DNA from: Paralithodes platypus
Lineage: Eukaryota; Arthropoda; Malacostraca; Decapoda; Lithodidae
DNA length: 64,000 bases
Reading direction: 5' to 3'
NCBI GenBank assembly: GCA_032716605.1
Contig: CM064523.1
Location: 38,638,226-38,702,225, forward strand
The position numbers and the translations under genes are program-made. The notes under the pieces were generated by a model, which was not told the origin of the DNA, searched no databases, and saw only the letters and a list, made by a program, of their open reading frames with translations. Shown here piece by piece: positions 36,871 through 48,459 of the stretch (positions are counted from its first letter, which is position 1; every line of letters begins with the position of its first letter).

Positions 36871-37358
36871 TTAACCCTCAACCGACGGTGAACATCATAT
36901 GACGGGAGAGAGAATATTGGCCACCCCTGCGGTGCCCATCATATGATGGGTGCCATTTTAAGGACGTTATGAGCTATGAGAGAGAGTCCTCGCGTTGGGG
37001 GGACGATAGCCGGCCTCAGACCGCTCGCCACCACCTTGGGACAGCCACTGACACGTACTGTGTCTCGTCCCCACCTCCGTACCTCGCGCAACAAGCTAAA
37101 AACCACGAAAAATACCTTACTTTAGGGTATTTTCACCTCCAGTAACACGATTGTTGCTAGATAACCCGTGGTCGTACAAGGATGATTCAGGTGTCATTGG
37201 AAAGCTCTATTATTGCCCTTTTACGGATATATAATTGTATTACGCTCTGGCTCTTGCTTATGCATGAAAAAGAGGATGGAATGAAGCTCCTTTTCGGTAT
37301 ATATACCTGCCCAGCAATACGGTCATGTAAACAAGCATGCCCGCTTTTAGGGAGTTAA
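36871..37358. mobile_element. TTAA MITE, copy e, in BEL/Pao pol
   Basis: TTAACCCTCAACCGACGG at the left and a TTAA at 37355. The interior contains, on the - strand, the GAGCTTTCCAATGACAC core and the ATCCTTGTACGACC word of copies a and b, so it belongs to the same family in reverse orientation. The BEL/Pao coding sequence resumes within a few codons (NKGLAMGR parallels DYCLAVGR). Confidence 0.8.
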
Positions 37359-38835
37359 AGGGACAATTGCCCACCAACAAAGGTTTGGCCATGGGTAGAT
37401 AAAGAGGACTCCAGAAGAGATTTATTGCTGAGCCTAGATTTTTTTAACAATATTCGCGAGAAATTTTTGACCAATTGTTTCAGGGTTTTATAGAAGAGGT
37501 GTCATTCGATAACTTTGATTCATGTCACTATCTGGCGCATCACGGTATCGTGAAGGAAATAAGGACTACTCTGGTATGCATTGTGTTTGATTGTTCTGCT
37601 ATAGTTAATAAGTACAAGCCTAGTTAGTCTAAATAGATATATACACTGGACCGTTATTGGTGTCGAATTTAGCTCAGGTCCTTTTGCAGTTCCGTCTGCA
37701 TCAGTATATGTGGGTCAATGACATTGAGAAGGCCTTCATGTGTTGAAACTGCATGAAGACGACATCAATTACACCAGATTTTTGTGGCTGAAAGAACCTC
37801 TTCATTTGGATTCACCTCTCTATGTTGTTATTTGTTCAGGGTTGTATTGTTTGGTGCCACTTGCTCCCAGTTTCTGCTGAATGGAACCATCTTAAAAACA
37901 TCTTTTCCTTGTTTATGTTGACCCGAAGATAGTGCAGGAAATTAGGGCTTGGCTATATTTCGATAATCTCCAAGGTACTGGGGACGATGAAGATTCCCTC
38001 GTCCGTGCATACGGTATAGCTCGTGAAGTTATGGACAAAGCCCACTTGTATCTGCGTCAAAGGGCCACCAATAGTCCTGAATTGAGAGGGGTGTTACAAC
38101 TAGATGGTGTTGCTGCTGAACATAAGGATCTGATCAGGGTTCTTGGGCTAGTATTGGAAGACGGCTCCTGATTCTCTTTCATTTGGAGTTCAATATACTC
38201 TGGATGAGCATGCACGTGACAAAGCATGAGTGCTTGAGATTTGGTTCTTTGTAGTAGTATAAATTTCGCTTGGAGAATCGTGTATGGTCATACTGTATCA
38301 ATTCATGCATTCACAGATGTCAGTCGTATTGTTTACAGGACTGTTAATTATCTTGTTGGGTTAGAGGGCAGCCATTTAGTCATGGCAAAGGCTAAGGTCA
38401 CCCCTATCAAGTCCCTTTCTATCCCTAAATTAGAATTAACTGCAATTTTGCTTGCTGCAAGAATTGTTACATTCGTTGAGGATGCCTACAAAGATAAACT
38501 TTGTATCTCTGAAACCTATGTGTGGTGTGACATTCAAAATTATCCTACACTGGATTCATAGTCAAAAGAAACTACCAGTGTATGTCACTAACCACATTGA
38601 CGAGATTCATGGCCTAGTCCCAACTGCTCATTTCCGGTATGTGTCTACCAAAGAGAACCCGAGTGATATAGCATCCCGGGGCATGTCTGCTAAAATTTTG
38701 AACTCTTCTGCATCGTGTTGGAAAGGGGCAAGTTGGTTCCTGAACCCTGATGGATGGCCAGAATATATAGAACTCCAAGAGCAGCCCACTGGGACAGATA
38801 TAGCAGCTATGAAAGAATACAGCGTGTCATGACAT
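37359..38835 (+). pseudogene. BEL/Pao reverse transcriptase and RNase H region
   Basis: CHYLAHHGIVKE (about 37530), then GATCSQFLLNGT near 37853-37888, YFDNLQGT in the position of the YVDD-type motif (about 37953), KAHLYLRQRATNSPEL, then the region between RT and RNase H (GVAAEHKDLIRVLGL). RNase H-type sequence follows: HAFTDVSRIVYR, SIPKLELTAILLAARIV and FRYVSTKENPSDIASRGMSA (about 38634-38693). Frame changes occur near 37625, 38170 and 38560. Catalytic residues are partly replaced, so it is inactive. Confidence 0.8.
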
Positions 38836-39077
38836 GGGTGATACTTTTCATAAAAAAAAATTGGAAGCGAAAGTAAATGGCCTGACTCCCACAGGTAGTG
38901 CTCACCTCAACATCAAAAATATTAGAGCTGCAGACAACATTCTACTTAAGTTATGCCAAAAGAGAAATCTATTCGCAGGAGTACACAATATTGGTGAAGG
39001 GTGAACTGTCCAGAAACAAATGAATTTGCCAGTTAGGACTACATCTGAAGGGAGAAATAATACATTATGGAGGCAGA

Positions 39078-39596
39078 TTGAGATTAGCGGTTATCTCTGA
39101 AATGTGCAAATACCCGAAACTTCTGCCCTCCAACCATCCCTTGAGCCACCTATTAATAGATAGGTGCCATCGGCTCTGTTGTCATTATGGAGTCGGCCAT
39201 GTGGCTACCTACATTCGCCAAAAATGGTGGGTTCCTAAAATCCGGCAGGTGGTGAAACGAGTATTGAGCAACTGCATAAAATGTTGTGTACAAGGTAAAC
39301 TCTACAACTACGCAGGACTGACACCTTTACCAGCCCTGCTGACCACCCCTGGAGACCTGTACAAGGTCAGTGGGGTGGATAATAGTGGAGCAATATCAGT
39401 TAAGGACCCACCAGTTATGAAAGCTTATATGATCTTGAATACTTGTGCTGTCACTAGGTCGATGCACATCATAGTAGTCATAAATATCGCATGTGATAGT
39501 TTCCTCCATGCATTCAGGAGATTCTGTAGTCTGCATACCCACTGGACGTCCTCGTCGACAGGTGGCTCAAACATCCTCCCATTCATGGCAGGATGA
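39078..39596 (+). pseudogene. BEL/Pao integrase fragment
   Basis: A 172-codon frame. HPLSHLLIDRCHR, then HYGVGHVATYIRQKWW and SNCIKC make the HH-CC zinc-binding domain. GVDNSGAISVK would carry the first Asp of the catalytic core. MHIIVVINIACDSFLHAFRR follows as expected in BEL/Pao integrases. The frame ends at a stop and the rest of the core is missing. The next sequence is the I-type LINE. Confidence 0.8.
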
Positions 39597-39739
39597 ATTA
39601 GCCTCCTGGCTGTTGTAAATAATGTATATACTTGGTAGCGGGAATATGTCCATACTATCAATCCATGAGCATGGACAGTCTAAGTTTAAGTGTAATCTTA
39701 GGTAGTAAGTTTGTAGGATTAAGAATCGTAATAACTGTG

Positions 39740-40838
39740 CAGATACCTGTCTCAATGAATTCCTGCAAAGGGGTTACGTATTGTTGGGATTTCTTGTCCA
39801 TTTCTGATCAGGACATTGTCAATGAAATGGCCGATCAGTTTGTCGTTGGCGCTAGATATATTACTCTAACGTGTGAAGACTCCCATGGTTGTTTTGACTT
39901 TCGGCATGGCCAAGCTCCCCGATGCTGTTCATGTAGGGTACGAACGTTGCCCTGTTAGAGTATGCATCCCTAACCCCTTGCATTGTTTTGAATTCCAACA
40001 ATTCCGGCACACTAAAGAAGCTTGCCGTTCTCCCCAGGCTGTTTGTGAACGATGTGGTGAACGGGGTCATGAGTCTGTAGGGTGCACTTAGACAGCTAAG
40101 TGTGTAAACTGTGCTGGCGCTCACTCTTCTTCCTCTCAGGATTGCCCCAAGTGGTTGATAGAGAAAGAGGTCTGTACAGTCAAGTCTCTTATTTCGAACT
40201 TAGGAAGAAGGTGCAGGGAGTTGCATGCAACTCCTAGGCCTAATGTTTCCTATGCTTCGACGGCGATCTCTCGGCCTCAGGTGTGCTCTGTGGGGACTCA
40301 GACTTGTTTTGTGTCTACCCAGACGGATCCTCTCCCTCCTGCTCCATCCGTTCAGTCTCAGCCACCTCTTGCCCACTGTTACTCCTCTACCACTACCACT
40401 GTTTCTACTGATACCACTGACTCTACCACTTCCACTGTTTCTCCCACTTCCAATGACTCTACCGCTACCTCAGTGTCTGACTCTCCTACTCCATCTACCT
40501 CTTCTCCTGCTGCTTCATCCTCTGACTCTGTGTCTGCCTCAGTGCAGGATAAGTCCTCTTATTCCCACGCTGCTGCTTCTTCTCCTCCTTCTCCTGCTGA
40601 GAAGAATGACAAGTCTGATGCTAATAAAGTCAATCTAACCCCCCTCCGCTGCCCGTCTTATACGCACATCATCCCGTCTTCGACTCCCTCGAGGGAGGCC
40701 TCCCTGCCTCATCTGGGGAGGTCTACGGAGAAGATGGGGATTGCCAGTGGCAAGCCCCAGCAAAGGTTCCCAGGTTCCCCTCGTAATAATCTGAAGAATA
40801 CAAAATCTAAGCACACTGGGCCTCCCAGTCACTCTTAA
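39740..40838 (+). pseudogene. I-type LINE ORF1 (gag-like nucleic-acid-binding protein)
   Basis: Frame 3 from about 39873 reads VVLTFGMAKLPDAVHVGYE, then three knuckles. The first (LHCFEFQQFRHTKEAC) has lost its second Cys to Phe, the second is CERCGERGHESVGC and the third is CVNCAGAHSSSSQDC. A single TAG at 40089-40091 lies between the second and third; otherwise the frame is continuous to 40838. A Ser/Thr/Pro-rich tail (about residues 60-170 of the second part) follows, as in many LINE ORF1 proteins. The region left of 39873 is out of frame but still similar in style. ORF1 proteins bind the element RNA. Confidence 0.8.
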
Positions 40839-40841
40839 GCC

Positions 40842-43800
40842 ATGGAGTACAAGATACTTCAGTGAAGCTGTAGCGGTATTAGGAATAAACTACAATACTT
40901 AGCAATTTTGTTGCAATTACACGCGCCGTCAGTCGTTTGTCTACAGGAGACAAATTAGGTGGATCACGCCGATCCGCCTCCTTTTAAACACTACCATTCG
41001 TACAGAAGACATGAGGGTCATGGGGTGGCGATTAATGTCCATAAGCCACTTCCCCACTCAACTGTGCCTCTTGATTCTGCCCTGGAAGCTGCCGAATGCA
41101 GGGTCAAAATTCGGGGCACGTACTTGACTATTTGTTCTCTGTATTGTCCTCCTCAGGTTCCGATTGATGATGATTCTTTCCTTTCTCTTGGATTAATTGC
41201 CCAATTCAAAGCTAATTTTATGTGACTTTAATACACATCATCATCAATAGTATGAGGTGTGATGGTCAAGGCAAACAAATAACTAATGTTTTACTTCCAT
41301 CTCACCTCTGTCTTTTGAACGATGGTAGTGCAACTCGTGTTGATGATCGTACGGGCCATACATCATGCATTGACCTGTCTTTGACATCTCCCGTAATACT
41401 ACATAGCATCACTTGGGGTACTTTCGACGATTCTTTGGGAAGTGACCACCTAGCAATCTGTCTTTCTTATTCATGCGACTTTGTTCCTCCACCGCCACCC
41501 ATTAAATTCAACTTTAAGAAAGCCGACTGGGCTGCCTTCTCTAGAATCACTAATTTTGATATTTCGAGGGGTGACATTAATGAAAGGTAACTCACATTCA
41601 GACTTGCATCTAACATGCAGCCGAGGCTGCTATTGCTAAAACTTCTATAGTCCACACGAAGCATAGAGTTCCGTGGTGGTCACCAGACTGCCAAAAAGCG
41701 CTCACTAAATGCAATAAAGGCGATTCAGGATTTTTGATAAGCAGCCCTCGGAAGACAACCTCATTGCTTCTAAGAAGTCTTGGGCTGAGGCAAGGAGAGT
41801 CATTCAATCCGCAAAGTGTAGTGCCTGCCATTATTGTGTGTCCACGGTGAATCAGTTCGCGCCACGTAAAGTGGTCTGGTCTATAAATGTACTAACAACA
41901 AGTATATCAGTTCACCCATCACCACTCTCAGGGTGGACGATAATGTCATCGATGATCCCGTGGACATTGCCAACATGGTCGCCAGGCACTTTGCGGATGT
42001 TAGCAGCTCGGCCAACTACGATCCCCGTTTTTTAGACCATAAGCGGCAGGCCGAACTCCATAATATTTACTTTCCCACAGAAGACGTAAACTCTGACTAC
42101 AACTGTGAGTTTACGATGAAGGAACTTCTTGCCCTAAAATCCTTTAAGGGTTTGAGTCCGGGTTCTTCGCAAGTCACCTACGGTATGATTCAGCATCTTA
42201 GTTCGGACAACCTGACTAAGCTGTTAGCATTGTACAATGATATTTGGACGTCTGGAACGTTTCCAAGCTCATAGTATTTTGCGCACGTCATACCGATCCC
42301 GAAGAGCCCAAGCTGTTTCGTCCTATTGTGTTGACGGAGTGTCTATGTGAGGTCTTTTGAGAGGATGGTTAACGTCAGATTTCTTTTTGCTTTAGAGTCG
42401 AAGAATTTGTTAAATATTCAGCAATGTGGCTTCCGTAAACACAGGGGTACAGTAGAATATATAATGGATTTGGAGCAATGTATCGCCAAAGCTTTTGCCA
42501 ACAATGAATTCATGATAGGATTTTTTTTAGATATTCATAAAGCTTACAATATGACCTGGAGACACAGAATACTTACGAAACTCCATGCTTCCGGTTTCAG
42601 AGGTAATTTACCTATTATTATTCGTAACTTCATGTCTGACTGAACTTTTCCGGTCAGGTTGCCCCATCACATAACATCGAACGTTTATGTCCATGAGAAT
42701 GGGGTGCCGCGAGGCAGTGTGCTTCACCCTTCGTTATTTTTGTTTATGATAAATTATATTCTGTCGTCCTCTTTGATCCCCAGTCATTTTACATGCTCAC
42801 TGTACGCTGATGATTGTGCGTTGTGGCATTCTTCCCGCAATGTGCAATTTTCGACTAAGCGGATTCAAGTGGACCTAGATTCCGTCCTTCTTTGGGCCTT
42901 GTGGTGGGTCTTTAAGTTTACCGTTGCTAAGTATGTTGGCGTAGTATATACTCATTCACTTAACGTACCTAATTTGCGCATCAATTTGGTTAAGGGGAGA
43001 TTTCCACTTGAGGGATTTTTTTCTTGACTCCTTTCTCCCTCGTGTTTATCCCCATTGTTTTTCTAATTTTAAGACGTTCGCTCCATTATTTTGACGATTT
43101 TAAGAACTTTCAACCCATTTCTGTCAATTTTAAGATCTTTCGTGCCATTTAGGTGTCGATGTTATCCTGGCGAACGATAGCGAGCCTGTAATTTTGGAGG
43201 AACTTTTCTACCGAAAAATGTAAAAATTTATCTTGAAATGGGCTCAAGGGGGTGTAATCTTAAGCTTGAAGGATATCTAGGGACCAAACTAAAAACCTCC
43301 CCTTAATGAGCTGATCTCTTTTCAAATTTCAGTCAAGTTCTTGGGTATGCACTTTGATTGCAGGCTCAATTAGAAATTTCATGTCACTTATTAGATTAAT
43401 TCTCGCAGTAAAATGTTAAATGTCGTTAAACACCTTTCTGGCCGTTACTGGGGAGTCGACAGAACATCTTTACTGATGGTGTATAAGTACCTTATTCGTT
43501 CAAAGTTCGACTATGGCTCGCAGGTGTATGGTTCGGCATTCGCTGGTACCTTGAGGAGGTTGGATGTGTTTCAGAATGTCCTTATGCGTTTGTGTCTGTG
43601 AGCCCTTCGGTTACTCGTATAGAGCGGATGGAAGTGGAAGCTAATGTGCCGCCCCTCCATCTTCGTTGTGACCATATGCTCCTCCCGTTCGGTATTTCAC
43701 TATACCGTAAACATTCGCTCAGCCTTCCGGCTTGTAGGATCCTCCTGCAGTACGAGCATTGGCTGCATGGGGCCCTCAAGTCGGTGGCTGTGCGGCTTCA

Positions 43801-44740
43801 CTTCCTAACGCGTAAGCTAGGTTAAGACTTCTGTAGTGTTGACAAGCTGGTTGTATTAAAGATACCGCCTTGGGAGCTGCCCGCTTATACTATTTATACT
43901 ATTGATACTCAGTGGCTCCCTTCCCCCAAGCGTCAGGCGCCAGAGATGGAAATTCGCCAGCTTTTCCGATCGGTCCTCATCAGACACCTAGCTTCTTTCC
44001 ACCTCTACATGAATGTGTGGGTGCAAGTGTGTTGGCGACAGAATATCGCCTCAGGTACCGTTGGCTGATCCATACGTCTGTATTCACTTCTGAACTTTTT
44101 GCAATTGAACGGGCCATAAATTTTACAGAGGCTTCTCCTCATGACAACTGTGTAATTTTTCCGGATTCAAAGTCAGCCCTTCAGGCAATTGATTAATGTA
44201 GGACGGGTTCATCTGAAATCCAGGGCCGCATTATCAATAAGTTGCACTCAAGTTTGAAGTCCTTCTCTCTGATTTGGGTGCCTGGTCATTGTCCTATTCT
44301 CGGCAATGAGCAGGCTTGCGAAATCGGCGGTAGAACTTGAGGGGCCATGTGACGTCCCTCAGGTCCTACAGTCAAGTCTCTCTTTCGGTAAAAAATAAAT
44401 TAATCTTCTGTGGCAAAGTCAGCGGACCGACCTGACTATTCATACTGTCAAACCGATCATTGGGGTTTGGCCCTCAGCTAACCGTTGCTCCCAGAAGGAG
44501 GAAGTCATCTTAGCTCTACTGAAGATGAATTGTGCATTCCTAACACACATGAAACCTTATATAAACCGTGTATTCCCGCTGCAATGTACCAGCTGTGGCG
44601 GGATTCTATCAATCAACCACATCCTTTTGTCCTGTGGTAGGTTTGTGGGGGAGTGTAACCCTCTCCTGATGTACTGCAGAGCGAATAACGTCCCCTTCAC
44701 AGTGGATTTGATCTTGGGTGATGGGGGACGTTGGTGTGGT
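40842..44740 (+). pseudogene. I-type LINE ORF2 (endonuclease, reverse transcriptase, RNase H)
   Basis: Starts ATG at 40842: MEYKILQ, stop (probably Trp to TGA), then SCSGIRNKLQYLAILLQ and VVCLQETN, the start of an exonuclease/endonuclease/phosphatase domain; its C-terminal GSDHLAICLS lies near 41440. RT: QCGFRKHRGTVEYIMDLEQ (42420), FFLDIHKAYN (42520), GVPRGSVLHPSLFLF (42700), SLYADDCALWH (42795). RNase H: FTSELFAIERAINF, VIFPDSKSALQAID and WVPGHCPILGNEQA. A C-terminal CTSCGGILSINHILLSC (44587-44637) matches the usual Cys/His end of these proteins. Multiple stops and frameshifts make it inactive. Confidence 0.85.
42990..43306. mobile_element. TTAA MITE, copy h, in the I-type LINE RT
   Basis: TTAAGGGGAGATTTCC at the left; the reverse complement of the right end is TTAAGGGGAGGTTTTT. 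Removing it with one TTAA joins NLRIN to ELISFQISVKFLGMHFD in frame, the expected continuation of the LINE. The interior shares GATAGCGAGCC and GAAAAATGT words with the foldback at 24537-25083. Confidence 0.9.
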
Positions 44741-44819
44741 TAACAAATTGATGACTTACCTGAAAGAGACCAATTTATTCAGAGAGTTGTAACTTGAGTT
44801 TAAATTTTGGTGCTGGTGT

Positions 44820-46985
44820 TATATTTATCAACTCTGCGAAGCAGAGTGGTATCGCGCACACAGATCCCGCCCGTATACTGTGCACCACCAGCCAGCCTGT
44901 CTGTCGTCGTCGTCCGTCTGTCTGTCTGTCCGGAAACTCCTCCTAGACCGTTTGATGAATTTTCACCAAATTTCACAGGTATATTCATTTGGTCAATGCG
45001 AAAGTCAGTAAAAAAGAATTGTTCCATTTAACTTAAAGGTTAAGGTCAAAGGTCAAGGTTAAAAATAAGGTAAATATTTCATATTTGTTAGTTCTTACTC
45101 AAATTTCTTCATTTTAACTATACAAGTTACTGGTAACCTATATATCATATTGACCAAATTTTAGTTAAATATTCTTAAGGGTAAGGTCAAATTCAAAGGT
45201 CAAAATAAGTTTTTCACTATTATTTCTTATACTAACTGTTAGATTCTCACTAGGCTTACCGGTACCATGTATATTCGGAATACCTAGGGGAAGGTCATAC
45301 AAGAAACTATACAATTCCATAATAATGGTCAAGGTCACAGGTCAAGGTCAATTAAAAGGTCAATATGCTATTTTCTCTACTTTTCATGCAAACTTCACAC
45401 AATTTGGTGAGATAGTTGTACTTTAAATGAAAAGGAAAATAATACATTTGGACACACATATCATAAAGGTCAAAGGTCAAGGTCAACTATTCTATTAATA
45501 CAGTATAAATGAAACTAACTGATGGGTTTTAATGAAATTAGGCATGCTTATTTGATTTTCTGGGGCAATGTCAATAAAAAATAACAAAAAACAATCTTAC
45601 ATAAAGGTCCAGGTCACAGGTCAAGGTCAAAGGTCAACTTTTACTTTTTACTCAAATGTTTTCATTCTCACTATACAAGTTACTGGTAACCTATATATCG
45701 TGTTGACCAAATTTTAGTTAAATATTCTTAAGGGTAAGGTCAAAGGTCAAGGTCAAAGGTCAAAATAAGTTTTTCACTAGTATTTCTTATACTAACTGTT
45801 AGATTCTCACTAGGCTTATCATGTATATTCGGAATACCTAGGCAAAGGTCATACAAGAAACTACAATTCCATAATAAAGGTCAAGGTCACAGGTCAAGGT
45901 CAATTAAAAAGTCAATATGCTACTTTCTTTACATTTCTTGCAAACTTCACAACATTTGGTGAGATAGTTGCACTTTAAATGAAAAGGAAATAATACATTT
46001 GGACACACATATCATAAAGCTCAAGATAAAGGTCAAAGGTCAACTATTCTATTAATATATATGAAACTAACTGATGGGTTTTAATGAAATTAGGCATTCT
46101 TATTTGATTTTCCGGGGCAATGTCAATAAAAACAAAAAACACTCTTACATAAGGTCCAGGTCACAGGTCAAGGTCAAAGGTCAACTTTTACTATTTATTT
46201 TACTTTGTACTCAAATGTCTTCATTTTCACTATACAAGTTACTGGTATCCTTGATATTGTATTGCCCACATTTTAGATACATATTCTAAAGGGTAAGGTC
46301 AAAGATCAAGGTCAAAGGTCAAAATAGTTTTTCTACTAGTATTTCTTATACTAACTGTTAGATTTTCACTAGGCTTACCGTGTTTATTCGGAATACCTAG
46401 GTCAAGGTCATGCAAGAAACTATACAATTCCATATGAAAGGTCAAGATCACAGGTCAAGGTCAAATAAAAGGTCAATATGCTATTGTCTTTACTTTCCAT
46501 GCAAACTTCACAACATTTGGTGATATAATTGCACTTTAAGTGAAAAGTAAAATAATAAATGTCGAGACACATAAAGGTCAAGATAATGGTCAAAGGTCAA
46601 GGTCAACTATTCTATTGATATATATGAAACTATCTAATGGGTTTTAATGAAATTACACATGCTTATTTGATTTTCATGGGCAATGTCAATGCAAACAAAA
46701 ATGTACTCTTACATAAAGGTCAAGGTCAAAGGTCAACTTTTATTATTTATTAAGAAAGATTACTCAAATGTTGGAAAACTGGCTGTGTTATGGCTTATTA
46801 CTTAAATATTATATATGTATCAAATTTCACATACATATTGTAATAGTTAAGGTCAGAAGTCAAGGTCAAAACAAGAGTATTTGTCATTTTCCCTAAACTC
46901 CTCCTAGACTGTTCAATGTATTGTCACCAAGTTATACAGGCAAATTCAGTTGGTCAATGCGACGACCATCCAAATACATGTATAT
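44820..46985. repeat. ~555-bp tandem array rich in AGGTCA words
   Basis: Units begin ACTCAAAT at 45097, 45650, 46209 and 46762, giving periods of 553, 559 and 553. Each unit has AT-rich spacers with fixed phrases (ACAAGTTACTGGTA, ACTAACTGTTAGAT, GATGGGTTTTAATGAAATTA) and clusters of AGGTCA, often as AAGGTCAAGGTCAAAGGTCA. A phrase AACTCCTCCTAGAC with a following TTTCACC or TTGTCACC block occurs before (44935) and after (46900) the array, like a frame. No coding capacity. Confidence 0.9.
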
Positions 46986-47154
46986 GTATTTTATTTTATG
47001 TCAAAGGTCACGGTCACAGTAGGCCTATATGATCACTATTTGTAATAAATATTCAAAATGCTACAAAATAGTGTTACGCTGACCTTATTATAGATAAATA
47101 TTTTAATAGTTAAGATTCAATGTGATCATAAATGTAATTATATATATACATATA

Positions 47155-47302
47155 TACTCCCAGGCGGACATGAACCACCAACAGTCAGGACGAGTGTCTA
47201 TGCTTTAATCCACTACACACAAGTATCCTCTATTACGCCGTGGTATAGTGGATTAAAGTATAGGCACTTGTTTTGACTGTCGGTGGTTCAAGTCCGGCTG
47301 TG
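47155..47302. repeat. Head-to-head pair of tRNA-like SINE fragments
   Basis: The + copy (about 47235-47302) has GTGGTATAGTGGATTAAAGT and GGTGGTTCAAGTCC. The - copy (47158-47220) has the same order, TAGTGGATTAAAGCATAG and GGTGGTTCATGTCC. A and B boxes are in tRNA order in each. Confidence 0.65.
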
Positions 47303-48093
47303 AGTATAAAAACATTTAATATATATACAGTATATATATAAACCGATTTCATCTACTTGCAGAATTCAGGTCGCAGAGTTGCGTATGCATTTTTTTTTTT
47401 CCTGTTTAGAATATTTTTATGTTATTGTTTTTCCTCGTTATTTTATTATGTTCACAGGACCTCCCATGTTGCTTAGTTTGATTAATTCTTTACTTTTGTC
47501 TGTAATTAATTTTTGAGTATTATTAATGTCAGTTCCTTTTTTATTTTCCCCTTTGTATTAGCATATAATGAGGTTGACAGTTGATGCACTTAAGGATGTA
47601 TTTGTCCTGACACTAATCTTCTCAGCTGATGTTGACTTCATTATTTTCCTTTTGTTAAGTGCCTTGGACCTGTGACGTATACTTTTTTTTGTTTTCTATA
47701 TTCCAACTACTCCCTCTCGGGCATAGGCTGATAGCCTATACACTCTACCGCTGAACACGGTGAGGCCTGTGAGATCTTGTTCCAGTCTAAGGAGTGAGAC
47801 ATGCAAAGCACCCCGGCTCGAAGCAATCCCATTTCTGAAGCCGCCTCGCCTCTGCGCTTCACAGTCTCATCCCCCACACTCGGACCCTCACTCTCAGAAT
47901 GCCACCTATTGAGCAATTAACTCACTAGGCATTGCCCCCCTGTAGCATATTTTTTGAATATGGGAATATTCATACAATGCTATTTTAATCAGGGAACAAT
48001 GATGGTATTTTTTGGGCATTTCGGTGTGCTGTGGTAATGCACTGATACTAGGTACAGCACAAATTCCCTCCCAATAATATCTTCCCATTGACA

Positions 48094-48165
48094 TATTGGG
48101 ATTCGAACCCGGGTCCATTGGATTACCAGTCCAGTGACAAGACCACTCCGCCACACCTCCCCTAT
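48094..48165 (-). repeat. tRNA-like SINE head
   Basis: On the - strand, TGGCGGAGTGG (A-box) and GGGTTCGAATCC (B-box) in tRNA spacing, with an anticodon-like arm CTGGA-CTGGTAA-TCCAA that would read GGT. The acceptor stem is not complementary. Confidence 0.6.
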
Positions 48166-48416
48166 TGTGATAGTTGCCACTTTCACATTCCAGTACTATG
48201 AGGTTCTTGGAGATTAACATTTTGCTTTATTATGGCCTAATGGTCCTGATGGGCTAATGGCCTTCCCAATTAAGCTAGTGCCTTAAGAACTATGACATTT
48301 AAATACATATCTGTGTATGGGAAAATTGGCAAGGAATATAATACCATATCCTGTTCTTAGGGTAAGGCGTCATAAAACCGCTAACGCATAGATATTCCTT
48401 TAGCTTTAGAAGCACA

Positions 48417-48418
<2 letters not shown>

Positions 48419-48456
<38 letters not shown>
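48419..48456. repeat. (CT)n microsatellite
   Basis: A perfect CT/TC dinucleotide run of about 19 units. Confidence 0.95.

Positions 48457-48459
<3 letters not shown>

Larger units (their letters stand above)
33080..39600 (+). mobile_element. BEL/Pao LTR retrotransposon, degenerate, with nested insertions
   Basis: In order on the + strand: gag start, gag middle, CCHC-like knuckles, protease, reverse transcriptase, RNase H-type region, integrase. This is the gene order of BEL/Pao. Nested in it are LINE B (33206-34965), a TTAA MITE in gag (35427-35666) and another in pol (36871-37358). The element ends where the I-type LINE begins. LTRs were not found. A second BEL/Pao element on the - strand at 51161-55690 provides a homologous reference for most segments. 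Confidence 0.85.
39740..44795 (+). mobile_element. I-type non-LTR retrotransposon (ORF1 + EN/RT/RNase H), degenerate
   Basis: Two-ORF layout: a knuckle-bearing ORF1 (to 40838) followed after three bases by ORF2 with endonuclease, reverse transcriptase, RNase H and a C-terminal Cys/His motif. RNase H in ORF2 points to the I superfamily. Almost complete, but with stops and frameshifts and a TTAA MITE at 42990-43306. It abuts the BEL/Pao integrase on the left and the AGGTCA-rich tandem array on the right. Confidence 0.85.

Noticed and set aside
40225..40638. A 137-codon Leu/Pro-rich frame
   Set aside because: It is an out-of-frame shadow of the Ser/Thr/Pro-rich ORF1 tail.
45097..46761. Possible CRISPR-like array
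   Set aside because: Units are about 555 bp with internal words of variable number. There are no short uniform spacers, and the genome is eukaryotic.
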